56,998 bases of DNA from CAYUPY01 sp964446595 (GTDB taxonomy: Bacteria; Patescibacteriota; Dojkabacteria; J137; JAEUSD01), in the NCBI GenBank assembly GCA_964446595.1, contig CAYUPY010000002.1:1-56998 (forward strand). The letters run 5' to 3'. The notes below the pieces were generated by a model, which saw only the letters and a list, made by a program, of their open reading frames with translations, was not told the DNA's origin and did no database searches. The position numbers and the translations under genes were made by a program. Within the stretch, counting starts at the first letter, position 1; each line of letters starts with the position of its first letter. Shown one piece after another: positions 41,342-48,828 of this stretch.

Positions 41342-41776
41342 TTAGTCAGTAGCAAAGCCGAGCGAGTTGATGATTACCCCGCACTTCTGAATGTAACCAC
41401 GTGCTTCTTGTTCCGAAGGGGCAACATTACCTTCATGGATTAATTGATGCCTAGTTTCTAATAGCTCTTGAGCTATTTTCCGGTCTTCATTGCTGATAAT
41501 GCCTCTTTTTCGAGCTAGATCAATTAAGTCCTTTACACTTGATTCCTTCTCATTTAGGCGGAATTTTAGACATACTTCTAAGGCGATAAATGATTTAATG
41601 ATGGAGAGTGAATAATTCCCCTGCCCCACTAGTTGTTCCGCTTCAATTAAATCTTCGGGCTTAGGTCTAAGTGGCTGGCGCTTGCTACGCGAAGCAAGCG
41701 CCAGCAGAAGAGGCACAGAAAAAGCACCCATAATAGCAACCAATATTATTAAAACCTCGGCCAGGTCGATATTCAT
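41342..41776 (-). CDS. Membrane-anchored HEPN-like protein
   Basis: One N-terminal membrane helix (about 6-28) followed by a cytoplasmic helical domain with ETRHQLIHEG (R109 and H114). This fits the RX4-6H motif of HEPN domains, often RNases or helical scaffolds, and the surrounding layout resembles DUF4145-like proteins. RNase activity is not proven. A 13-bp inverted repeat lies at 41674-41705. It is flanked by a secreted protein and a lipoprotein gene on the same strand. Confidence 0.6.
   Translation of the reverse strand: MNIDLAEVLIILVAIMGAFSVPLLLALASRSKRQPLRPKPEDLIEAEQLVGQGNYSLSIIKSFIALEVCLKFRLNEKESSVKDLIDLARKRGIISNEDRKIAQELLETRHQLIHEGNVAPSEQEARGYIQKCGVIINSLGFATD
41674..41705. repeat. 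Intragenic inverted repeat (HEPN gene)
   Basis: Perfect 13-bp arms, 41674-41686 and 41693-41705, with a 6-base loop. The left arm contains CTGGCG. Confidence 0.9.
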
Positions 41777-41785
41777 ATCTATAGT

Positions 41786-42160
41786 TTAATTCGCTAAGTC
41801 ACCGATGTACAGAGCCTCTAGTTCATTATTAGCTCTTTGATCGTGGGAAGGGTTACCTGTAAAAAGATCAGTACCATCAATACCACAAATTTGGGAGATA
41901 TTGACTGCTCCACCGGGGTGGTTATTAATATAACTAGTTAAGTTGTAAACCTTGCCGTCAATTATAGTCCAACAATCTTCACTACTATTGTGTTCGGCCA
42001 CCATTTCGGCTGTGATTTCTGCTCCCTCTGAAACACTTGCATTGCTTGTGGAGTTATTGGTGTTGTTTTCATCTGCATTATTAGTGTTCGGTGTGCAGCC
42101 GACAAAAATGAATGCGCTTACCAGCACCAAGGATAGTAAAGTAAGTGTGTGTTTTTTCAC
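41786..42160 (-). CDS. Cytochrome b5-like lipoprotein
   Basis: It starts with GTG at 42160. The signal ends in a lipobox (FIFVGC, lipidated C22), followed by an Asn/Ser linker. The domain has the b5 heme-binding layout: CWTIIDGKVYNLTSYINNHPGG with H81 as one axial ligand, and H106 (NPSHDQRA) as the likely second. It should be a heme protein tethered outside the membrane. The electron partner is unknown; no oxidoreductase is adjacent. Bacterial b5-type lipoproteins of this size are known but poorly characterised. Confidence 0.85.
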   Translation of the reverse strand: MKKHTLTLLSLVLVSAFIFVGCTPNTNNADENNTNNSTSNASVSEGAEITAEMVAEHNSSEDCWTIIDGKVYNLTSYINNHPGGAVNISQICGIDGTDLFTGNPSHDQRANNELEALYIGDLAN

Positions 42161-42225
42161 AAAAAGTTTGCTAATAAGTAATTTGAACTAGTCCGCTGGA
42201 GTCAGTATAGCTGATTTATTTCCAC

Positions 42226-43806
42226 TTAATTAAGGTTTTTAAGGAAAGAATCCTTTAGTTTGCGGTATTGATTCATTTCCCGATCGGTCTTCTTTTCTAA
42301 CAAGTGGACCATCATTTTCATGCGGTGATTCTTATTAAACTCTGATTTGTGGTCTTCAATAAAGCACCAGTATAATGCATCCCAAATATTAGCCCATTCA
42401 CCTTCTTTTTCTTGATTGCCGGTGTAATCACTCATTTTAATTACGTAATTGGAGCTGCTTACGTATGGTTTAGTCACAATCAAACCACCATCTGCGTACT
42501 GGCTCATTCCATAGATATTGGGAACCATCACCCAGTCATAGGAGTCGATAAACATCTCCATAAACCAATTGTAAACTTCATTTGGATCAAACTCACATAA
42601 AAGCATAAAGTTTCCTAATAACATAAGCCTTTCAATATGATGTGCGTAAGCGTATTTCTGTAATTTTTTAATTACATTATCTATTGGTAGGATTCCAGTT
42701 TCACCAGTATAAAAGCTCTTGGGGATTTTGCGGTGATACTTAAAATGATTATGACGGCGCATGCTATTGCCTTCTCGGATATAAACTACGCGCATAAACT
42801 CTCTCCAACCTATCACTTGCCGAATAAATCCCTCAACTGATCTCATTTCTACATCTACCTGCCGCATGGCATACTCCATTGTATGGTCTAGTAGCCAATG
42901 AGGATCTAAAAGCCCAATATTTAATGCAAATGAGGTAACTGAATGAAATACAAAAGGTGAACGTGTAGTGATGGCATCCTGATAAGGACCAAACTTCCCT
43001 AACCTCTCCGTTGTGAAGTCTTTAAACCATTGTTTTGCGGCTGCATGACTAATACAGTAATTGAAAACATCGGTGCTACCTGGGTTATCGGGAAAGTTTT
43101 TGTTAATATATTGTTTAGCTTCAGCAATATACTCTTCTTCTTCACCATTAGAAGTTGATTCTAGGGTTGGTACGACTTCGTCCTTGGGCAGACGTTTTCG
43201 GTTTTCAGCATCAAAACTCCATTGCCCACCGGTAGGATTACCATCAGGTTCCAGCAATAAATCTAAGCGACGGCGCTGCCATTTATAGAAATCTGTTTGA
43301 AAGTACTTTTGAGCAGTGTCTAGGTAGTCCTCTACGGCCTTGCGAGTAGAAAGAAAGTTGGGTGTGTCATACCATTCATAATCAAACTTTAGCTTATTCA
43401 CGTAACGACATATCCGGCGCTGCAAGAGATAGTCTGTAGGGTCGGTAATGTGTAGCTTTTTTATACCTGCCGTTCGCAACGCTTGCAGCAGATTTTCTAG
43501 GTTCTCGTTTCCTTCTTTTAAGCTAGTGTAATCAATATATTCGTATTCATATCTTCCAGCACCTAGAACTTCTTTGGCATACCATTTCATACTAGCTCGG
43601 TGAAGAACTAGTTTTTGTTTATGAAATTTCAGCGGGTTATATGTGTCACCAAAAAACAGCGGATCTTCGATTAGAAGATGTAGACGATTTTTGTGTATTG
43701 CTGGATGTTCCTCATAAAGCTGATGGGGATAGATTAATACAGCTTCTGTTGCATCGGTAGCAAACTTAACGGTTCCTCTCATTTCGGACGAAAATAAAAG
43801 TTCCAA
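42226..43806 (-). CDS. Photolyase/cryptochrome-related protein (DPRP family)
   Basis: A 526-residue flavoprotein of the deoxyribodipyrimidine photolyase-related family. Recognisable blocks are EHPAIHKNRLHLLIEDPLFFGD, VIGWREFMRVVYI and MLLGNFMLLCEFDPNEVYNWFMEMFIDSYDWVMVPNIYGMSQYADGGL. Bacterial (6-4) photolyases of this family carry four cysteines for a [4Fe-4S] cluster; here the segment after KMSDY (TGNQEKEGEWANIW) has none of the expected CxxC or later Cys, so the cluster is probably absent. The start may be the ATG at 43782. It overlaps the ABC permease gene. Confidence 0.85.
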   Translation of the reverse strand: MELLFSSEMRGTVKFATDATEAVLIYPHQLYEEHPAIHKNRLHLLIEDPLFFGDTYNPLKFHKQKLVLHRASMKWYAKEVLGAGRYEYEYIDYTSLKEGNENLENLLQALRTAGIKKLHITDPTDYLLQRRICRYVNKLKFDYEWYDTPNFLSTRKAVEDYLDTAQKYFQTDFYKWQRRRLDLLLEPDGNPTGGQWSFDAENRKRLPKDEVVPTLESTSNGEEEEYIAEAKQYINKNFPDNPGSTDVFNYCISHAAAKQWFKDFTTERLGKFGPYQDAITTRSPFVFHSVTSFALNIGLLDPHWLLDHTMEYAMRQVDVEMRSVEGFIRQVIGWREFMRVVYIREGNSMRRHNHFKYHRKIPKSFYTGETGILPIDNVIKKLQKYAYAHHIERLMLLGNFMLLCEFDPNEVYNWFMEMFIDSYDWVMVPNIYGMSQYADGGLIVTKPYVSSSNYVIKMSDYTGNQEKEGEWANIWDALYWCFIEDHKSEFNKNHRMKMMVHLLEKKTDREMNQYRKLKDSFLKNLN

Positions 43807-44602
43807 TACCTAAAAAGACGACAAACATGATGACGATTACCAAAGAAACCACAGGTAAACTACCCACTGGTTGAATAGCATCTGTGTAATAAAGCCCTTC
43901 CCCGTTTGGGTAGAGTACTTGACGTCCAAAATCGATCGCATAAGTCATGGGGGTGATCCTAGACAAAGCATAAATCAGAGGTGCTTCTGGTACAATAGGG
44001 TTGAAAGCACCAGACAGGAAAAATTGTGGTAAAAGTAATAAAGGAAAGATCTGATTGGCGGCGCGAGGTCCGTTTAGGTTAGACAAGACTAATATTCCGA
44101 ATGCACCGCCTAACATAGTAGCCACAATAAATACCGGTATCAAACCGATCCATTGTTCAGGTGTAAACCTTACCCCAATTAAGTATGACATAGCCAGTAC
44201 CCCAATCCCTTGGGCCGCAGCAACTGATGCTTCTCCAATAATCTTCCCTAGCAAAATGATGTAGCGTGGTACCGGGGCAATAAATAGCTCCTGTGCAAAA
44301 TCTTCTTCTCTATCCTGCACCAATGAGATCAACCCCGATGCCGTAGACTGAAAAAGTGTTTGACCCAAAATTCCGGTGGCAATAAATGCCATATAGTTTA
44401 GACTTGGTTCCCCTTCTGCACTAATAAAAGCACCAAAAGATTGTCCGAGAATCACTACAAAAATGAAAGGAAATATTAAAGATATGATTACGCGGCGATA
44501 ATCACGGGCAAACTTAATAAAGTCACGGTAAGCAATAGTGATTATCGCATTTATATTGTACAAAATCGGTTTAGTTTGCGTCTTCATTTTGTTCCTCCTC
44601 AT
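43766..44602 (-). CDS. ABC-2 type transporter permease
   Basis: A 278-residue ABC-2 membrane protein with about six helices. It shows FIFVVILGQSFG, LQDRE-like VQDREEDFAQELFIAPV and the late LPQFFLSGAFNPI of drug/polysaccharide exporters (DrrB type). It overlaps the ATPase gene by 32 bases and the photolyase gene by 41, so all three are one operon. The substrate cannot be told. Confidence 0.9.
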   Translation of the reverse strand: MRRNKMKTQTKPILYNINAIITIAYRDFIKFARDYRRVIISLIFPFIFVVILGQSFGAFISAEGEPSLNYMAFIATGILGQTLFQSTASGLISLVQDREEDFAQELFIAPVPRYIILLGKIIGEASVAAAQGIGVLAMSYLIGVRFTPEQWIGLIPVFIVATMLGGAFGILVLSNLNGPRAANQIFPLLLLPQFFLSGAFNPIVPEAPLIYALSRITPMTYAIDFGRQVLYPNGEGLYYTDAIQPVGSLPVVSLVIVIMFVVFLGIGTFIFVRNERNR

Positions 44603-45539
44603 GTTCGCGTTCGATGATTTTCAGGTAAGCCTCCTCTAAACTAGGTCTATGAACATCAATTCTGTCAATTTTCGTGTGAATTTTCTTAATCATATCTTGA
44701 AGCGAATGTCCGTTAATGATTACTTTAATTGGGTTTACTTGTTTGTAATCATATCCTAACTGTTTTAATTCGGCCATTAATTCAGCCGGATGCTGAGTTG
44801 TCATTTCTACATACTCTTCAACAAGTTGCTCCTTAATCTTGTTAGGTGTGTCATTAATCACAATTTGCCCTTTGCTTATAATAGCTACTCTATCTGCTCC
44901 CTCCACCTCATCCAGGTAGTGTGTCGTGAGAAATACAGTAGTTCCCTGCTCTGCTCTAACTTTTTGGAGGTAATCCCAGAGATTGCGACGGCTTTCTGGA
45001 TCTAGTCCTGTAGTTGGTTCATCCAAAAACAGTACTTTAGGACTATGCATTAAGGAGCGCACAATTTCTAGTTTGCGTTTCATTCCCCCTGAGAATGTCT
45101 TTACTGGCTTTCGAATTTCACTGGCAATTCCAAGTACTTCGGCAAGTTCCATTACTTGCTTTTTGTAGTCCTGAGACATCATGTTAAAAGTAGCAGCGAA
45201 AGGATACTGTCCATATAGCACGGCATGTAAGCGGATATTTTCTTCAGCCGTGAGATTAAGATCTAGGCTAGGCTTCTGGAAAATTATTCCCACATTCTCT
45301 CTTACCTTATTTGCTTCTTTTTCGATATCTAAACCGGTTACCTCAACATTTCCACTTGTGAGCGATAAGGTAGTAGTGAGGATAGAAATGGTCGTAGTTT
45401 TCCCAGCTCCATTGGGGCCAAGAAATGCAAAAAATTCGCCTTGATTTACATCAAAACTAATATCATCAACAGCGTTTCGATCGCTTTTTTTATAGCGTTT
45501 AACTAAGTTTTCAACTTTTATTGCTTTATCTGTAGCCAC
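44571..45539 (-). CDS. ABC transporter ATPase (DrrA-like)
   Basis: A 322-residue nucleotide-binding subunit partnering the downstream permease. Walker A is GPNGAGKTT, the signature is FSGGMKRKLEIVRSL and Walker B is VLFLDEPTTGLDPESR, with H-loop TTHYLDEVE. The C-terminal extension (about 230-322) is typical of DrrA/CcmA-type exporters. It starts with GTG at 45539; a TGCTATACT -10 element on the minus strand ends seven bases upstream, suggesting leaderless initiation. Confidence 0.94.
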   Translation of the reverse strand: MATDKAIKVENLVKRYKKSDRNAVDDISFDVNQGEFFAFLGPNGAGKTTTISILTTTLSLTSGNVEVTGLDIEKEANKVRENVGIIFQKPSLDLNLTAEENIRLHAVLYGQYPFAATFNMMSQDYKKQVMELAEVLGIASEIRKPVKTFSGGMKRKLEIVRSLMHSPKVLFLDEPTTGLDPESRRNLWDYLQKVRAEQGTTVFLTTHYLDEVEGADRVAIISKGQIVINDTPNKIKEQLVEEYVEMTTQHPAELMAELKQLGYDYKQVNPIKVIINGHSLQDMIKKIHTKIDRIDVHRPSLEEAYLKIIEREHEEEQNEDAN

Positions 45540-45546
45540 CTCGACA

Positions 45547-45555
45547 AGTATAGCA
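45547..45555 (-). promoter_or_regulatory. Extended -10 promoter, leaderless GTG start
   Basis: The minus strand reads TGCTATACT, ending seven bases before the GTG at 45539. Confidence 0.65.
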
Positions 45556-45608
45556 GTCGCCGCAGAAGACTGGCAGTAAAAATTACTATGATGTTAGGAA
45601 AAGAGGTG

Positions 45609-47528
45609 TTAATTTAGCACCCCTTTTATTCTACGTACCCCTTTGCTGCTGCTTTGTTCTTTTTGGATCTTAAACTTCCTATTATTGTCAGCTATTTCGG
45701 ACGTATTACTGACATGTGGTCCGCCACAGAATTCAGCTGAAATCCAGGTATGAGGGATATCGTTATCGACTTCTGTAGTAATGAAGTAGACACTCACCGT
45801 GTCTGGGTACTTTTGTCCAAATTCCATTTCTGCGCCAAGCTGCTCTGCTTGCTCTTTAGGCATGTCAATGCGTCTCACTGCAAGTGATTGAGATATCCAT
45901 TCGTTTACTAAGTTTTCGACTTCAGCCTTTTGGGTCTCGGTTAGTTTGTCGTCATGGCTGAAGTCGATCCGTAAGCGTTCAGCAGTGATGTTACTACCCC
46001 GCTGGTGGACATGTTCTCCTAGGACTTGCCTAAGTGCTGCCAGCAGTAAGTGGTGAGTTGTGTGCAGCTTTGTAGTTTCTGCAGATTGATCGGCCAGGCC
46101 ACCTTTAAACTTCTGTTCTGCACCGGCTCGGGACTGCGCGCGATGCTCTTCTTCTTGTGATTCAAAGCTGTCCTTGATCTGACTAGCCAAAGGGTCTTCT
46201 GAGGACAGCCCGATTTCTTCAATAGTCATTTCTAATGGAAACCCAAATGTCTCATATAAGTAGAAAGCTGTTTTTCCATCAATTTTCTCTCCACTCTGCT
46301 TTATTTTTTCTAATTCTTTCAACCCATTTTTTAAAGTTTTACGGAAAGCTGCTTCTTCCTCGGTTAAAGCCTGGACTATGTTTGATTCCTGCTCACGTAA
46401 GTGAGGGTATGACTGCTCCATTCGGTCAATAAAACCACGGGCTACTTCAACGGTAAAATTCTCCTCAATACCTAAATCCATGCCAAATCGTACTAACCGG
46501 CGGATAAAACGGCGCAAGATATAGCCTTGATCTTTATTGGATGGCTGTACGCCATCAGCTATCAGAAAGGTAACAATGCGTCCATGATCTGCTGCAACCC
46601 GGAAAGCCTTAGTGTATTCGTTTATTTCACCATTAGATTGCTTATATGGCTTTCCGGAAATGTGTTCAAGTTTTTGAATTACTGGGAAGAAAATGTCTGT
46701 TTCAAAGATGTCCGTTTTTCCTTGAGCGCACATGACTACTCTTTCGAATCCGCCACCAAAGTCTACGTTTTTCTGTTTTAATGGTTGCCAGTTCATATCT
46801 TGGTCTAGCTGATATGTCATGAAAACGGAGTTTCCAATTTCTAAAAAGCGACCAGAATCATCATTTATATCGTAGGAATCTTGTGGGACTTCTATGCGGC
46901 CCGTATCGTAAAAAATCTCTGTAGTCGGGCCGCCTAGCTCCCCTGGAGCATGGGCACGTTCCCACCAGTTATCCTTGGCGCCATAAGGAAAGATGCGGTA
47001 TTTATGATTAGCGCTCTCTTCTACATTGGTTGGTACTTTTGTCAGATCTTCAGTAAATTCGGCCTCCACTCCATATTTAGCGAAGGCTTGTTTCCACAAT
47101 GCAATTGCCTCATCGTCACGACCCACTACCTCATCGCCAGCCCAGACTGATACATAAAGTCGATGCGGATCTAACTCAAATTGTTCAACATATACCTCTA
47201 ACATCCATGGAATTTGCTCTTTCTTAAAGTAATCCCCCAATGACCACTGCCCCATCATTTCAAACATTAAAGTGTGGCGATTATCACCAATTTCCTCAAT
47301 TTCATCTGCTTTAGTACGTAGACAACGTTGAAAATTGACCAGTCTATTTCCTGCAGGGTGAGGCTGTCCTCCTAAATATGGAGCTACAGGGAACATGCCT
47401 GAGTTTACGAATAGTAAAGTCGAGTCCACATTTGGGACAAGAGAAACATTAGGGATCTCTTTGTGATTGCGAGGGTCTGACTTCCAAAAGTCGAAAAAGC
47501 GTTGTCTGATTGTATCTGAGTTAAGCAT
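45609..47528 (-). CDS. alaS: Alanyl-tRNA synthetase lacking the C-Ala domain
   Basis: Charges tRNA-Ala. The class II core is complete: FEMMGQWSLGDYFKKE (motif 2 region) and GGGFERVVMCAQG (motif 3). The editing domain has HTTHH and CGGPHVSNT zinc/hydrolytic motifs. At 639 residues it ends shortly after the editing site, whereas typical bacterial AlaRS (about 870) continues into the oligomerising C-Ala domain. An 8-bp inverted repeat lies at 46896-46933. The gene is preceded by a T-box riboswitch (47572-47704), so expression should respond to uncharged tRNA-Ala. Confidence 0.95.
   Translation of the reverse strand: MLNSDTIRQRFFDFWKSDPRNHKEIPNVSLVPNVDSTLLFVNSGMFPVAPYLGGQPHPAGNRLVNFQRCLRTKADEIEEIGDNRHTLMFEMMGQWSLGDYFKKEQIPWMLEVYVEQFELDPHRLYVSVWAGDEVVGRDDEAIALWKQAFAKYGVEAEFTEDLTKVPTNVEESANHKYRIFPYGAKDNWWERAHAPGELGGPTTEIFYDTGRIEVPQDSYDINDDSGRFLEIGNSVFMTYQLDQDMNWQPLKQKNVDFGGGFERVVMCAQGKTDIFETDIFFPVIQKLEHISGKPYKQSNGEINEYTKAFRVAADHGRIVTFLIADGVQPSNKDQGYILRRFIRRLVRFGMDLGIEENFTVEVARGFIDRMEQSYPHLREQESNIVQALTEEEAAFRKTLKNGLKELEKIKQSGEKIDGKTAFYLYETFGFPLEMTIEEIGLSSEDPLASQIKDSFESQEEEHRAQSRAGAEQKFKGGLADQSAETTKLHTTHHLLLAALRQVLGEHVHQRGSNITAERLRIDFSHDDKLTETQKAEVENLVNEWISQSLAVRRIDMPKEQAEQLGAEMEFGQKYPDTVSVYFITTEVDNDIPHTWISAEFCGGPHVSNTSEIADNNRKFKIQKEQSSSKGVRRIKGVLN
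46896..46933. repeat. Intragenic inverted repeat (alaS)
   Basis: Perfect 8-bp all-GC arms, 46896-46903 and 46926-46933, with a 22-base spacer. Confidence 0.75.
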
Positions 47529-47571
47529 TTTATTTATTTAATGATTTATATATTTCTTACTAAAAATGAAA

Positions 47572-47704
47572 AAGGCCGCCCTACGACACCAGAATTTGAT
47601 GTTGCAGGGCGGCCTTACGCCACGGTACCACCTGAATTTTACTCAAGTTTTATTCGGTTGTAGGCATAAATTTTCCCAATCTTGCACTAGCGTTGGGATC
47701 TCTT
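47572..47704 (-). promoter_or_regulatory. T-box riboswitch with terminator, upstream of alaS
   Basis: On the minus strand the conserved T-box sequence GGTGGTACCGTGG (47620-47632) precedes an 11-bp GC-rich terminator stem (47606-47616 with 47572-47582) followed by a T-run. Upstream, a very short stem (47693-47698 with 47674-47679) encloses a 13-base loop containing GCT and GCA, both alanine codons, which is where the specifier should be. The whole leader is about 130 bases before the terminator end, far shorter than a usual T-box with a long Stem I. Confidence 0.85.
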
Positions 47705-47710
47705 GTGTGG

Positions 47711-47740
47711 ATTTTATCAGAAATAAAACTAAAGATACAA
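47711..47740 (-). promoter_or_regulatory. Promoter of the alaS T-box leader
   Basis: On the minus strand, -35 TTGTAT (47735-47740), an 18-base gap and extended -10 TGATAAAAT (47711-47719). It predicts initiation near 47704. Confidence 0.6.
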
Positions 47741-47772
47741 GGAAAAATGGATATAAGGTAGATAAAACTCTG

Positions 47773-47778
47773 TATAAT
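47773..47778 (+). promoter_or_regulatory. -10 promoter, leaderless start of the DUF368 gene
   Basis: TATAAT ends seven bases before the ATG at 47786. Confidence 0.65.
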
Positions 47779-47785
47779 ATTTGCA

Positions 47786-48781
47786 ATGAAAAACAAAAAT
47801 ATAACTACTTTATTGCAAGGCATGTTAATGGGGGTGGCAGAAATTATTCCGGGGGTGAGCGGTTCTACGCTGGCGCTTATTATGGGGATTTATGAAAGGT
47901 TTATTGACCTTTTGCATAATGCCAGTCAATTCCTCCAGACTTTGGTTAAATTTGTAGCTAGACGTAGTAGCTTGAAGGACCTAAAAGGAAAGTTCCTGTC
48001 GATTGACTGGCAGTTTGGCACTATCCTGGTTGTCGGTATGCTAATTGCAATTGCGATTTCTTCGAGCATAATTGAATATGCAATTGTAGAGGTTCCCCAC
48101 TATTTATTAGCAGTGTTTGCCGGTTTAATTGTGGCCTCAATTGCTGTACCGTGGCGTCAGATTAAGAATTTGAACTTAAACACTTTTCTACTGGCGATTG
48201 TATCTACTATTGTAGTCTTCGTCATCCTGGGGTTAAGACCAGTAGAGGCAATAGAATCACCTACGTACTTAGCTTTATTTCTGGGTGGCATTGTAGGGAT
48301 TACTGGGATGGTTCTACCAGGGGTAAGCGGTTCTTTTATTTTATTATTATTAGGATTGTATGAATTTATCACCGGCTCAATTAAAGAACTAACGCAACTA
48401 CAGTTTAATATGGAGAAAATATTAGGATTGATGATATTTGTGCTTGGTTTGATATTTGGATTTGTAAGTTCTGTGAAGTTATTGAAAGTTTTATTGGAGA
48501 GATGGAGAGATGAACTAATGGCAATAATTACTGGTTTGATGGTGGGTTCTTTAAGGGTACTGTGGCCATTTATTGATTTATCGATTCGCACTAATCAACA
48601 TGAAGGTAGTGCTCATCCCTCTCTGGCGGAATATACGAAGGTGTGGCCATGGGAAATGTCGTCTGTAGATTTGGTGGCAGTCACAATCTTATTTGTGATT
48701 TCTGTAGTGTCGGTGCAGGTCTTGCTGAAGGTGAGTAAACCGGATGAACCGATGGCAGATACTTTAGAAGAACTGAGTTAG
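47786..48781 (+). CDS. DUF368 membrane protein (polyprenyl-phosphate transporter type)
   Basis: A 331-residue protein with about eight to nine membrane helices. The family's internally repeated motif appears twice: GVAEIIPGVSGSTLALIMGIYE near the N-terminus and GMVLPGVSGSFILLLLGLYEF near 170. DUF368 (PopT) proteins recycle undecaprenyl phosphate across the membrane in other bacteria, which supports cell wall synthesis. It is divergent from alaS, and its transcript would end at the strong hairpin at 48788-48822. Confidence 0.93.
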   Translation: MKNKNITTLLQGMLMGVAEIIPGVSGSTLALIMGIYERFIDLLHNASQFLQTLVKFVARRSSLKDLKGKFLSIDWQFGTILVVGMLIAIAISSSIIEYAIVEVPHYLLAVFAGLIVASIAVPWRQIKNLNLNTFLLAIVSTIVVFVILGLRPVEAIESPTYLALFLGGIVGITGMVLPGVSGSFILLLLGLYEFITGSIKELTQLQFNMEKILGLMIFVLGLIFGFVSSVKLLKVLLERWRDELMAIITGLMVGSLRVLWPFIDLSIRTNQHEGSAHPSLAEYTKVWPWEMSSVDLVAVTILFVISVVSVQVLLKVSKPDEPMADTLEELS

Positions 48782-48787
48782 TTGGGT

Positions 48788-48822
48788 ACCCGCCAGGGCG
48801 GCCGAAGGCCGCCCTGGCGGGT
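48788..48822. terminator. 16-bp GC-rich hairpin between convergent genes
   Basis: A perfect 16-bp stem (48788-48803 with 48807-48822) around GAA, lying between the stops of the DUF368 gene and the convergent 663-residue gene. There is no clean U-tract on either side. It contains CTGGCG like many of the intragenic repeats. Confidence 0.75.
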
Positions 48823-48828
48823 AGGTTA

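Noticed and set aside
47566..47895. A plus-strand reading frame over the alaS leader
   Set aside because: It runs through the T-box terminator and into another frame of the DUF368 gene; the riboswitch and the DUF368 gene explain the region.
48157..48591. A 144-residue minus-strand frame inside the DUF368 gene
   Set aside because: It lies wholly opposite a conserved membrane protein whose motifs are evident.
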